Assembly: GCA_944989445.1 (NCBI GenBank)
Contig: CALYLW010000037.1
Coordinates: 1,712,501-1,776,500 of the forward strand
Reading direction: 5' to 3'
DNA length: 64,000 nucleotides
DNA from: Ampullaceana balthica
Taxonomy: Eukaryota; Mollusca; Gastropoda; Lymnaeidae
In this document: in pieces, positions 11,901 through 26,864 of the stretch
Layout of the letters: each line of letters starts with the position of its first letter
Position numbering within the stretch: position 1 is the stretch's first letter
The notes under the pieces: model-generated
Told to the model about the DNA's origin: nothing
The model's input: only the letters and a program-made list of their open reading frames with translations
The model's database searches: none
Translations under genes and position numbers: made by a program

Positions 11901-14900
11901 GCTTTATGTTCACGTTGGCTGTCTGCGGCAATGGCGCTGAAAGGCGCATTACCGAGAAGTCCCACTTACACTTGTGGCCGTTAAGACATTTTCAAACGTG
12001 AGATTAAAGGGGTGGAAAATAAGATTTTAGGCCTCGTAAAGATCTCGCTATTGAATCTTTATGATTCACCACTGTGGCATGTGGTCAGGAGCGTGCTGTG
12101 GATTGGCGGCCCCGAGAACATCCGAAGTTTGAGCCACGGAAAATGTTAATGCATAGTTGCGTCAAACGTAATAGGAGCAATCCCTTAGGACCGACATAAC
12201 ACACAGTTGTGTCAAAAGTACTAGGTGCAACCCTTCACTACCAACATATATGACACATAGTTGTGTCAAACGTATTAGGTGCAACCCTTCACCACAATTA
12301 TATATGACACACAGTTGTGCCAAACGTATTAGGTGCAACCCTTCAGCACCAACATAGCACATAGTTGCGTCAAACGTAATAGGAGCAATCCCTTAGGACC
12401 GACATAACACACAGTTGTGTCAAAAGTACTAGGTGCAACCCTTCACTACCAACATATATGACACACAGTTGTGTCAAACGTATTAGGTGCAACCCTTCAC
12501 CACAATTATATATGACACACAGTTGTGCCAAACGTATTAGGTGCAACCCTTCACCACCAACATATATGACACACAGTTGTGTCAAACGTATTAGGTGCCA
12601 CGGTGCCGTCCTTCAGCACCAACATAAAGAGATGGTCTAAGTGGTAGCACACTGGACTATCGATCCGATGCAGATCCCGAGTCACGGGTTCGAGCCCAGG
12701 TACTGGCAAGGCCCCGGGGCATTGTGGTAGCCACACATTCCCCTGCTCGTTAGTGGTGGCTAAAAACTTGTGAACGCTACATCACTTGCCCCATAGTCCG
12801 TCATGGACTGGAAAGGGGGTCATAAAGAGATGCAAGAGCCGACAGGTATTCAAAGTTTGCCATTTAACGGCCCTGTCTGCATCTCTTAATGTTGAGTTCT
12901 CAACTTTGGCACCTATTGGAATTAAGTCCCAAACATGAGTTTGTGTTTTTTGAATCTTGTTAACTATTGCTGTCTACGTTAAATTGAACGTTTGAAAAAA
13001 ATATGATTTAGTTGAAATAGTTCCTTAGAGTCGCGTAAAATGTCCTTATTTGATCTCACCGTTACTCTCAGTATCTCAGAAACTGAGATCAAAGATACAA
13101 TGATAAGTTCTAGACGTCCACGCCAATGTTCCCTTTTAGGTTCGTTGGCCCGTGTGTAAAAGAACAAAGTCGTGTGAAAAGTTGTACATCATCCATTTTT
13201 GTGCAAAATTGTACACCCACAAACATATATATTATAATATCCTCATGAAAATTTGCTGTGCGGTTTTCATAAACTGCTGCGCGTCGTCGGGGATATATAT
13301 GCACAGCCAAACAGCGAGCAGCTAAAAGTGAACATTATCCACAACCGCTTTTTTCTTGGGGTGGGACTGACAAAATGCAATGTTTAAAAGAAAACTGATT
13401 TTAAAAAAGTATTTTGTTTGCTTTGAGCAAAGTCAGGCATGAGGTTATGAAAATTTGGAATCGTTTGTCGATCTTTTTTCTTAAGGTTGTACAGATAACA
13501 ACAAATTCCTAAATACCCGATTGAATTTTTAAAAAAATATTGAAGATATCGAGGAATTAGTTATATGTTATTTATTTTTTTACACGGGCAGCCGAAAACG
13601 TCTGAATACCAGCATGTAGTGCAGTGGCATTTATTATCTTTTGTTTTGCACGCATATAATAATAATTATTCTACCATTTTAGTGCCACAATTTACATGAA
13701 CAAAAAACAAAAACAAAAAACAACGTTATTTATTGCATAATAGTTTTACACATTCTGTTATCACTTCGGTGAGATATCAGATGACTTAGTGGTTATATAA
13801 CTGTGGCTCAAAATTGCACCGAAATGTTGTAAAACTATACGTAAGTAGCGGCAACTTGCTATCACAGTTCTTGGGTTTCATAACACGCACACCAACATGA
13901 AACAACAAAGCAACAACTAAAGCTCTCCCGGCCTTAGCGATGTCTACACAAATCCTCCCTGTCCTATCAGATTACATGCCAGCTTCAAAATATACTATAT
14001 AGCTTGCAATTAAACAATTTCATTTTTATGGGTCTTAAAGTTTGTATTCTGTAATACCCCAGAGCTGTAACTATGGAATCCCCAAAAGACAATATATTCT
14101 CGCAGTTTGTTATGGCTTTAATGTACGAGTCATATCATAAGCCTAAGTAAGGGAATGGCAGGGAAACTAGGGGAGGGACAAAATATATAAATTATGTCTC
14201 TGCTTACTCGAATTCAAATATCTAGTCAATACTGATACAAGAAGATGTGAGAGAAGAATGTGGACGCATGAATCAAAGTATAGGTGCATGAGTGTTGGTA
14301 GTTGGTGGATCTGGATACCTTTCAGTGTACGTTAATTAAGTATGGAGAATAACTTTACACAGTTTTGCCTTTCTTATTAATTATTGAATTTATCAAATCA
14401 TGAAGTATTCAACTTATGCTACCACATTACAGTATAATTAACAAATGTTATTTATTATCGTTATGAGGGAAGACTCAATTATACATTATTTTATTTACTG
14501 TACAGTTAGTTGAATATAAGAAATCGGGTCGAATCAGTAAAAAAAATATACATGCATAACATCAGACATAATGCTAAAAAGTAGAATTTAATGACTGCAC
14601 AACCCAAAACATTTTCCGGGTGGGAGGGCTGCGGACCGTACCGGGTGACACCATCGCAAGGGGTGACACCAAAATGTATCGATTCTGATTGTTCCCGTTA
14701 ATTGGCGCTGGCAGACTCAGTGGAGGTCTATAGGTTTAGTCGTGAAGGGGTGACACCATCTTCTACCGTACTGGGTGACATCAACCCTAGTGACGCCTCT
14801 GGATTTAACGACCGAACAATGGCGTCATCAGTTCCAATGCAAAATTTTACAAACTAAAAACACCATGCTTTTGCCGAGTAGTTTAAAAAGAAGTGAGTAT

Positions 14901-17900
14901 TTTAAATAAATTTTGACGTCACATTTACAACAGTATGTTAAATACATTGACCGTCGCAAAGTGCGCAATAAGTAGTACAACTGTACCGCTCTCTGGGCCT
15001 AAGTGTCACTAGAAGACACAGTGGTGAAGTCGACGAGGAAAACTTTAGACAGTGAGAGATTTTTAACTTTTAAAAAATATATATAACTCTTCAAGAGCAC
15101 TTATCAGAGTGTCGCATTCCTTACCCGTGACGAAAAAATGTGTCGAGAGGTACTTAAGGTTCTGTCTGTTCCCAAACTTTTCTGACTAGTTCCCTTAAGT
15201 TCTCAGATTACCAAGTCCTAAATTTTGATTAATTTATCCATGTTTAAGATAACTATGAACTCGTATTCACTAGCTTACTGCAACCTACTTAGTACATGCG
15301 TGGCACCTACCGCAACCTACTTACTACATGCTTGGAATCTACTTCAACCTACTTACTATATGCGTGGCACCTACTGCAACCTACTTACTACATACTTGGC
15401 ACCTACTGCAAACTACTTACTACATACTTGGCACCTACTGCAACCTACTTAATACGTACTTGACACCTACTTCAACGTACTCACTACTTACTTTCTACCT
15501 ACTGCAACCTAATTACTACATAACCACCAATGAATGCAAACATTTCACCCACAACCTTATACACTTTACTTACGTTACTAGAGCTGAAGTTCCACATTAG
15601 TCTCGCTTTGCTTACGCCACCAATTCTTTGGAAGCTCTCTTCACTTTTACTTTTTCAGTAGAGCTACATGTATGTTTTTGACTTAATTGGTTCTTGTTTG
15701 GTACAGATAATCAAGTAATTGGCGTAAATTTGAGGCATGCAAATCTATTATGCATTTCGTGCAAGAAAGGTAGCGATTTTTTAATATACAAAAAAAGGAG
15801 AAGTAGAAGAGAGTAGATGTGTTTTCAACACACGCTTGCGTGTGGACAAACAAACACACATACACACACACTCATGTTTGAGCGGCTCGAGGTTAAGGTC
15901 TAGCTCTCGATAACATAGAATCGAGACTGCAATAAGTTTAAGCAGAAAGAAATTTATCAAACAATGTCCTCTTAGAAATAACAGAAACTTTTAATCGAAA
16001 AATAGCAAAGATCCGATCCTTAACTGCTTTGTTTCTCGTCACCCATCTCCTGTTGTTAATGCCCCATCATCGATTGAACCCCCCCCCCTTTTTCCACTAC
16101 ATACACAAATGCGTGCAAATAGCACGAACCTGTTGTCACTAGTGATATTAAATTATGTTTAACCTCCCACTGTTCACTTTAAAGCTTTCACGTCCCTTAC
16201 GACTGCTGCTTTATAATTTAAATGATGCCTATAGACGTAATCTTATTCCCATAGCTATATATGCAACCTTCCAACAAGTTGCGCCTCTGTTAGTCCCTTC
16301 TTACACGGTTGACTGACAGCGAAAGATAAAAGAACAAGAAGAATACAAAAAAACTGATGCCTATCGCAACATTCTCAACGACTGCAATGTGATGGGGATG
16401 CCGCCATATTGTTATAGAATTTCAAAGACCTGTCTACGTCTTTCATAAACATTCCGAAGGTCTTCATTGGGAAGTCTTCAGTTATTTTCATTATGAATTT
16501 CGAGCATATCAACACTTATATATTTATGTAAATAACGCCGCGTATGTTTTAAAATATGGCACCTAGCAAAATATTTGGGGAGGGGGCGTGTGGAAAAGGA
16601 CAAGGTGAGTCAAATCTTGAGCTGGATCACAAGGAAATACTAATATTGTTAGCTGAAAGCGTTTTTTTTTAAAAAAGGAATTAAATAAAACAAATACAAA
16701 TTATCCCCCCCCCCTCACACACACACACTAATGATTAGTCTTAGTATAAAACAACTAGAATATTTCCCCCGCGTATCCAGGGTCTTTATTTTGTAATGCA
16801 ATTTATTATTTTAAAAATACTTTCCGTTAGTCCTACGAATTTAGTGATGACACTATATCTTTCGTGTTGAGCCACTTAAACTTGTCTTTTATTATCAGCT
16901 CTGATAGCTACTACTTTTATTCGTGGCTTGGAAAGCCTTATGTTTTTATTTTGAGCTTGGTGAAAAAGATTTAATCCGTTTTCGTTATCATTTAAGTGGC
17001 CCTGTCAAAACACTTAAGATTTTATTTTATTTTGAAAAATCTGAATTTGAAATTATTTGTTTTCGATTAAAGTTAGATAGAAAAAAGCCATTTTAATTAT
17101 GTGCACTTTTATTACTATTTTTACTATATAAAAAGTATGCCTAGATTAATTAATCGTTAAGTTCGATGAAAGCCAAAGATTGAAATTTATGGTGTCATAA
17201 GCAAGTAACATTTATTAAAATACTTGACGAAAATCGAAATAAGACTGGAATGTCATCTTTATATGACATCTTTTAACCAACAACCCAAACAGACAAGTGT
17301 ATTGACATTATTTGGTTCAAGGATGAGCGGGTCTTATCAACAATATTACCAGCAGAGCTGAAAAATCGTTCACATAGCTTTAGATTGTCTCAGCTGAAGT
17401 TTCCGATACTGTAATGGATGTTCGATTTGCAGGTGATATGTAAGCGAAGTGTTAGAGCCATGGTGGCAATGTTCCATTTAAGCAGCGTGGCTGTGCAGAT
17501 ATTTGACCAACGCCACGCAGGAGTTCAGAATCACCACGCAGCAAATTTGGTAAAAATTTTGCACAAAAAATGGATGTTGTACAACTTTGCACACGAGTTT
17601 TTTTTTGAACTTGGCACACGAACCAACGAGGCTTAGACTTAGAGGGAACATTGCATGGTAGGCAAACGATTTCTCTCGATGGACACAATAACCTTTATCA
17701 ACATTTTGAACATTCACATCAGTCACTAGTTTAAAACCAAAATGTTTGTGTAATCGTCCGGAAATTAGTTTATATTTATCGGCCGAAATATTTTACTTTT
17801 TGACTTCCAGTACATTTATAAGTGGAGGGTCGATTATTCGTTAAAAAATTTTTTTTAAATTTTTTTTTACCTATTCGAGAAATTAATCGTTAATTTCCGC

Positions 17901-20900
17901 AGCCCTAAATAATGCATAAAGCAATTAATTCTAATTTAGAAATACAACACAAAGATAACTTAATACAACCCTCAGATAGACATAAGGATAAAAACACCTT
18001 CCTTAATCCATATGCAAGAACAAACACATACAAATTCTCGTTTTTCCCGTCCGGAATTCGGGCGTGGAATGGGTTGCCTGAAGAAACCAGGAAAACCAAC
18101 ACTTTATCAACATTTAAAACTCTGATAAGAATGCAGGACTAAACACAAACCATAGATAAGCGCATGTCGCAATAATCTTCTGTATAGAAGGAGCTTCGGC
18201 ATATGTTGGGGAGGGGGGAGTTCTTTTAAAATTATCTTGAGGATAAGAAAATACTTCTCTCTCTTATAAACCAGTGACTGATGAACAGTGATACAATCAT
18301 TCGACACTGAGTTTAGCGTGTAGAAGGTAAAGTGCTTGGGTGTTAGACTAGCTTGGTTTACAGCAGTGTAAAAATAGAGTGGTTGGAAAGAAGGGGGGGG
18401 GTAAAAACATTGGTATCTCCCTCCCCTATCTTCGGTGGACCTTTTATATGAACATAATTCACAATTGCTTGACGCACGGTGGGTGAAGAATGTGAACAAT
18501 GTCACATAGACGATTTGTGCTGGTAGACGTGATTCGTTCGTTCTATTTACACACAGCCATCTTGCCCCAGTCGCCGTGCTACAGAAAGTGTTTTCTCCAT
18601 CATTATTTTTAAAATATAAAGTTTGTGGCCTAAATGTAACATTATTTATTTTCGTTGTGCACCCATTCCTTGATTTTGAATAATTTTTTCCATCATTAAA
18701 AAAATTATGTGACCTCGGGGCTGAGGTCATAGGGCAAACAATAAGAACCGCTGGTATAAAAGTGACCTCATAAAGAATAGAGAAGTGTTCAATTTGATGA
18801 AGTTCCTCCTCAACGGTTCTTCTTTTTTTTTAAACTGCCATTTTTAACAAATGTCTGGCTGTTAGTTAAGTGTCAGGCTCATACATACCCTGTTTGCATG
18901 TTATCCATCTACTTACTCTTTCACAGCTATGTCACTAATACACATTTCTATTGCCTAATGTTAAAAAGATGGGAACGTGATGATTCGATGATAATGAACA
19001 TATTTCTTTAAACACTTGAAACACGTAGCACCCAATGCCCCCCCCCCTAAGGTTCTTTGGTCCATGTGCAAAGTAAAAAAAAACAACTCGCGTGCAAAGT
19101 TGCATTTCTATTTTTTCCTTCAATATTTCACCTAATTTGCTGCGCGGCAATACTGAACTGCTCCGCGGCGTCGGTCAGATATATGCGCTACCGGGCGGCC
19201 GCGCAGCTTAAAGGGAACATTGGTAGCACCCCCACCCCTACTTTAAAAGTTTTCCGAGGGACCAAGCATTTAGGCGAAGCAAATTTTTTGAAAGGGGGGA
19301 AAAATCATTGGAAAACATACAGGCTACATGGATGTTATTGGGTGTTGAACTTAAGTAGATTAGGATTGCATGTATGTATGTATGTGTGGATCTGTGTATG
19401 TATGTATTTATAAATTCATAAATATACGTCTTAGAATTAGCTTTATAAAAAGATATGGATGAATAGTTAAGCAAATATTAAGGGGAAAACATTTTAAATC
19501 ATTGTTCTTTTATTTGAAAGAAATATTGTCTAACTATGCGAGAATAAACTTTATTTTGTTAGTTCTTATTTTTATAGTTATTATATTTTATTTCTCCCAT
19601 TCGAAATATAGTAGGAAATATTGTCGAGAATTTGACGATTTTGACAAATTTCAACGTTTTACAGTGTTACACCTTCATGATTCGGAAAAAAACAGTTTTT
19701 ACAAATTTCATTCTTATGTATGTCTGTGTGTGTGTAAACACGATAGCTTGAGTACCGCTTCAGTTAGGTGGACGAAATTTGATAATTAAGTATTAATGCC
19801 TAAACTTTGGTTTCTATCAACTTTTGAGCGATTTCGGGTAACCGGAAGTGGTCTTTTAGTTCACTGGAAGTGCAAGCCCAACCCTAACTGTTATAAACGA
19901 ATATACGAGAAATTTAGGGGGCGCTCACTTCCGCATTTTTAAATTAGATACTTTGATACAGGAAGGATTAAAGTCAAAGGCCTCAGATAAAAGCATAAGG
20001 GAGCCCCTCTGTGGAAACCAACGTGTCAAATCATTGCTCCGATTATTTACGATCTGTTATTTTGGGGATACTAACCCAGAGTAAATACATTTTAAATTTA
20101 AATGATCCCTTCGAGATAAAAGAATAAAATAAAAGGTGTGCGCATGCCTGCTATTAGGGCGCAATAGGCTTGCACCCCGAAACTCTTTAGTTTACCGCTG
20201 CCAAGGACGAACTCGACATTTATGGTCGGGGCGATAAACAATAGCCAAAAGTGGTTCTCAGATTTTTGTTCTTCAGGCATATGGCATAGGACTACGTAGT
20301 AACGCTGACTGGCTAGTGACCCCCTTAGCGGCTAGTGTGCTCCATAATACGCATGCAGTGATGCGACCAGACATGATTGGCCCCACCCTGATTATCTTTA
20401 ATAGGTGGCGCCCTCCCGCCTAGTGTTGTCAGATTATCGCCATCTCTGACCTCCAGCCCAGCAGTCCGAAGTACGGCCTTCCGGGGTCAATGATATCTTC
20501 GACTGTTTGCCGGTCACGATCTTTCAGATACGGCACGGCCAGGGTTCCCGCTATTGGACTTGCTCCAAATCACAAGTAGATCTCATAACCACCGATTATA
20601 TAATCTCACGAGGGAACAGCTCCCGTTTTGTCTGGAAATGGGGGTTGAATGTTGATCATGTTATTTTATTAGGGATTCCCTCAATGTATGCTTGAGTTCG
20701 GTCACACATTATCATACTTGTGACGGTCACCGCAGCTAATAGTTGAGACATAAACACAAGTTATAAATCATGGCGTGTTATTTCCAATGAAATTCTACTC
20801 GACCACACAAAGCACATAGAGCCATAGAGCATTGTTCTGTGAGTTTAAAAAAAATAATATAATTCCTTTAACGGAATTCGTAAAAAAAAGATTATCCAGG

Positions 20901-23900
20901 TGTTTTTTTGTCCGGAACAGATCACACTTTAAAAAAAATTAGCTGAGCAATACTAGAGACGTTTTTACTTAAAGTAAAGCTTAGTCTTTATATAACTAAA
21001 TATTGAATAACTTTGTGTTGTCTATTGTCCCAGTAGTTGGCCGTGTCCCAAAATATTCTGTGACAACTGGTCCGTGTACATGGACGGTGTAGTACATGGC
21101 TGTACGTAAGATCGTTGATAGCAGACAACTAAAGAATACATTTATTATTGTCAATTTTTAAAAAATTGTATTTGAAAATATTAATTACTAAAACTAAATT
21201 AATTTTAATTCGTGTCATCATTTTAAAAGTCAAATATGCTTGCAGCCTGGCCACAATAATATTATTATTGTACAGTCAAACTACGAAATTTGAAGACGCA
21301 GTTGGTACGTTCGGTTAATTGTCATTGGTCGGGAATGGTTTTTAGTTACGTTAAAGTTACGAAGTTTAAAAAAATAAAAAAATAAAAAAAATTGTAATCT
21401 GTAAGGCCTTCAGCTAAATTTAAATGTAAATTTTAATGAAATAAATATTTACATTAAACACCATGTCCGAAAAAGGGACTGCAGCGGAGACGGATTATAG
21501 TAATTTGAGGTTTCCGCCGCAACCCCCTTTTTCTTAAAAAAAAATGGTTTTTAGTTACGATTAGAATTATTATTTCTTATCCAAGTATGTGTATTATTTT
21601 AAACTAGAGTATCACCCGTCAAAAATGACGGAAGTTTTCAAAATAAATTATCAACAGATTAAAAAATATAGTAATACAGAACTTTCATTTATTTTAATTT
21701 AATTCATTTATTTCCCTATTGAACAATTTTATGTGGACATTCCAAAACAGTTATTTTTTTGGTGCAGTAATTTGGTGCGCTGCTTTCTAAAATTAGTAGC
21801 GTCACGGACAGACGTGACAGAGATTGCAAATTATGTATATTGATAAGACGAGCAACTTCGAAATTACATACAACAAAAACACTTATTCTATACGACGGCT
21901 CCTTCAGCAATCTCAAAATATACCCCCTAACTCCACAGAACGCCTACGCTGAATAGGTTTTGTTTAATGGCCTTCACCCCAAAATAAAGCCATGGCCTAC
22001 AGATCTATCTCATAACGCTGCAGTGGTCTAAAAAAATGTATACACAGCGTTTAACTAATGGTTTCAAGAGTATTAACTCTGTGTCAGTGTTTGGACTGAA
22101 GATTAATTTTCGTGAAATCAAATAGTCCCCCAGGGACAGGTCTCGCTGATCGATATTGCTGACATACGTACATGACCAATCTCAGATAATAACTCAATAA
22201 CATGTATTGATTGAGTGTGAACTGAAGGTGCTTTGTTGTCATTTTGAATGCCCTCAAAGTTGACGTCATCGAAAAATTCTTAGTGCATGATCAGCATTCA
22301 CCACACCTCACAATACCCCACCACCAGCTCATTTCAACGTTGAAAAACAATAACAGTTCAGTGTATTTGTGTAGTAGATTAGTATAGATTAGTACAGAAG
22401 ATGTAACACGCTACAGCGAGTCGTCTAAAATATCATTTCACTGTATCAACAATCCTCATCTTAATTGAACTTGAACTTGAACTATCCCTTAGCCCGTTGT
22501 TGGGTCTTTGGGGCACCATCGTGAACTGCTCACTAACACACGCCATTTGTTAGTGAGTCCTGTGCTGCCCTTTGAGAGTCGCCGAATGACAGGCCGGTCC
22601 ACTCTTTGATATCGTCCTCCCATCTCTTCTTTTGTCTTAATTAAATTTACACAAATGCTAGGGATTGTATTTCCAGGGCAATAAATACTTGAAAAAGAAA
22701 TATATTTTGGGACACGTCGGATCAAGTCAGAACCCCAGGCTATGGGGATTTGGTTTCCTTACCAACAATTAAATTGACTGACCTAACACTGACCTTATGT
22801 TAACCTCTGGCGTACTAACTACTGGGAATGAATACGAAATGATTCTACTGATTTTAATTTTTTTCCCTCTCCCATATCAATATTGTTTTATAAATGTCGA
22901 AATTCGATGATTAAAAAAAAAGTTTGAAATATTCTTGTACAACTACCATAGGAAATTTGGGGTTCGTCCATTATTAAAGTGTCGAGCTGTATGCCTTTTG
23001 TTGGAACAACAAAAAAAAAGAGGCGGGGCTTTTGTCGGGAATCTATTTTTTTTATTTTTTTATTCGTGAGCGGGTGCGGGGCGAACGTTGTTTAGGGACT
23101 GTTTTATCTGGGTTGGTATGTTTGGGCCGTATTGTCCTTGTCGAATGGACGGCGCGCCCTTTTTGATTCATAAAGTTTGTCTTTGAATAGCGGAAACCTA
23201 TAATTAGAACCTTCGAGCATTCAGTATAGCTAATCTCATTTAATGTCGGAAAGATATTAATAAAACATCCGGGTTGTTCCGTTTGGCTAATTTCTTTAGC
23301 TGTCCTGTACTTCAACGTTTATGAGTCAGCTCAGTGGGTCTCAACTTATACCGACAATTGATCGCAGCTTTATTTTACGAACGATTTGTATAAACACAAT
23401 TTACCGTTATAAATAGTTGAAAATATCTTTTAAACAACCAAGTTTTACGAAGACCTTTTCTAAACATAGTACCATACGAAATGTAATTTCGCCTCTTCGG
23501 TCTTGAAAGGACATTTCAACTTGTTTTGTGTCAAGGATTAACAAAAGGCAACTTTCTCATTAACCGCTGCTGGCCTTAGTTTAGGCAAACTGGTGCTGAC
23601 GATGGCATAAAAGAAATCTGTGTGCAATTTCTCATGGCCCGTGGAGCGTGACTTAAGCGGACGTCGCTGCTGTCGCAACTGTGAAGTCAATTGACGATAA
23701 GATTTCTGTACGTTTGTATATGCTATGTGTCTATTAAAACACCGGTACCCTTGTTTAGGCAGCTTGCTGAGGTCATGTAGCCATAAAATATACATTGCCT
23801 TAGATAGAGGACTAGCGCTGTTATTTCTAAGGCATTGCGTGGCGTCACTTTTACTTGAAGAAAAGCCAAGCCACTTTTTCTAATGACCTCCTCTTTTTCG

Positions 23901-26779
23901 TGAAACATGTTCTCCTAGTCAGTCGCACAGTTTCCCTTCATAGATGAGTCATTTGAAATAATCATTTGGGCTGTATGCGACCCTCAGGCCGAGGGTACGG
24001 GCAACCAACAACTGAATTATTGAGTAGGGTTCGCCGGGATATGCGTCTCAGATGTCGGCATACAAACTTTTGAACTTGACCAACTGTAGCAATCGGTGTT
24101 AACAGTGGGCTATGATATAACTTTCCTCTCATGTTTGAAAGGCAACAAAGAAATATATTTGAAAATAGCCTAAAACTATGGCACAATCAGGAATCCAATT
24201 GTTTGTAAGCTAGATTAGGTGTTGAGCCCACGCTGCATCAAATTATTGCAGTTCCTTTAATCATTGAGCAAACTTGTTACAAAGAACTGATTCATCCTTT
24301 TCAAGAAATAATGTGAAGATTTTTCAATAACATAAAACAACGTTACAGTCCGTACGTGCCGCTGCCCCCTGGTTCATGGGCCTGGCACCCCGACATTATC
24401 ACACTCCATCAAAAAAAGCTCCCCTTTCATCTGTCGTTGATACTCCCCGTCCATTAGGCGCCCCTCCTTGTCACATCGTATCCCTATCTAGTGACAACTT
24501 TAGAGCTGAAAGCCTGGTCAACCAGTTGCACACTTTCAGGATATATTTTGTAACTATTTGTATTACTGTAACAAACACATGCACTCACAACACTGCTTTG
24601 GAACTGCACTTGTTGCATTTACATACTAATCTGCCTTATCTTGTCTTGATAATTGAATTTGCATGGCAACTGAAGTTTGTCCAACCAGTTTCATATGTAA
24701 TGTTGTTGATATCACCGTGTCATGATTTAAGGAAACTTGCACATTAGAGCAGGCCAAGGCCTGACATGGACTCTAGCGCCAAAGATGACGATGATGTCAT
24801 TAGATGTTGAAAGCAGGCGAAAGAAAAACACAATTTTATGAATGAAAATACGAAACGCAAATTTTATTTTCCAATGGTTTGGTTAATTTGGTTTCGGTTT
24901 TAAAGTTTTATCTCAAACGTAACGAAAATACCATGTCTATACTTTGTTACACTTTCTATGAATGTGGTTTATTTAAAAACAAAAATTGTCCGTTTTCCTG
25001 ATTGCAGGTTTTTGGAATTCCTTTAAAGCTTTAAATTGTGAATCTTAAATCCGATGTAGACTTTGACTTTATTTTTTTAAATTGTATTTCCCCAGTGATC
25101 TGAATGAACACACTATCCTGAGAAACCTCAGACAGCGCTATGAAAGGGAACTCATCTATGTAAGTAACTGTGTGGAACGTGCCGTTTGCTCCGGACTCCA
25201 ATATATGATTTCTTACTGTGGGAACTGTGTTGTCCAAAATAATGATTAGGCATAAGATCCATTCGACTTAAGCTAAGGAATCACATTGCTGTGCATAAAT
25301 TGTGCACACCCTCACCTGTACAAACTGTTTTCATCTCTAACTAGCCTGACACAATCATATTAATAATAAAAGTGTTTAATTGATTTATAAATCCAATAGA
25401 CTATAGACAAAGATCTTTTGATCATAAGTACTTTTTATCTGTATTAAATTTGAACATTAAAACATGTGGGTTTTTTTTCATTCACATATGAACTGTGAAA
25501 ATATCCACCATCCATTCATCAAAAGGATATTGTACAACAAAGTAGGCGTTCATATGATTAATGTGTTTATGGGACTATCCACTGAAGAGTTACTTGTATC
25601 TAAATTTCATGCCGTCGTCCTTGTTTCGTTAGTAGTTCTCATTTCCCAGGGGATGAGCCTCCACTAATATGTTATGTAGAAAGTGTGATTGAAGATCGAC
25701 GTTGAAAATGGAAATACGCGTACCTTTCTACAGTTTACAGAAAAAAAGGAAAATCTCGGTAGACAAACATTTTTTTGTCGACTTATTCAATTTTAAAAAC
25801 CGAGGTTTATATACTATTTTCAGGTTTTAACAAAAGTTTTAGATACTTTTTTTTTCAACACAAATTCCAAAAAGACGGTTGTTGTTTTTCTTCTTTTCTG
25901 TTGAGGATAACAACAACAAAAAGTTGTGTGAAGTTAATAATAAATTTCGCCAGTGCCAGTGACACTAATTGTCTGATTGGATAGCACAAAACAATTAGCC
26001 TTCCTCGGTGAATTTCTGTAAGAAGTTATTTCACGATGATATTTGTGAATGGCTCAGCATCAGTCTACCGCCACCAACCACAGAACTGTTGTTGAACAAG
26101 AGACGTGGAGGGTTTATGTAAATGACTTCCCTAGGGAGCAGATCCTTACCCCGAGGGTTGGACATTAACCACCAGGCGTACGCCAAACCTGATCCAACCG
26201 GCCAACATCAAACACTTTAGAGGTTTTTGTTGTTGTTTTTTTTTAAGTTTTAGGGGGTTGGGGATGGGGGGGGGGTGAGAATACCTGTGTATTTTAAGTT
26301 ACCCTATGGTGGGTGAGAACACCTGTGTATTTTAAGTTACCCTATGGAGGGGGGGGTGAGAACACCTGTGTATTTTAAGTTACCCTTTCACTGAGGTGCG
26401 ACATCAGACGGGAAATTTTAACCATTAGAATCTAGTTTTCAATCTTGCACAAATATGTTTTTTTAATATAAAAAGTGTATCATTGCATAGTGTCCTTGAG
26501 CTTCTGCTATAGGATGTATTTATTTTGGCTTTCTTTGCCATCTGACGATTAGTGACTGCTTTTAACATGCATGTATTTCTCAGTCAAGATTTTTAAATTC
26601 CGAAAATGTGTGTTTGTCATGATTATATTATATTTTTTATATTTTTTTAAATATTTTTTTTTGGGGGGAGGTGGGGGTGGGGGGTATTTTATATTCAATA
26701 CTCGGTCGCATGCCAAATAAACACGTTTTATCTTTATTGTATGCATGAAATTGTTTATATATATATATATATATATTTA

Positions 26780-26864
<85 letters not shown>

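Noticed and set aside
18107..18730. 207-codon minus-strand ORF
   Set aside because: It runs antisense through the LINE 3' fragment and AT-rich sequence; composition is not protein-like and no family is recognised.
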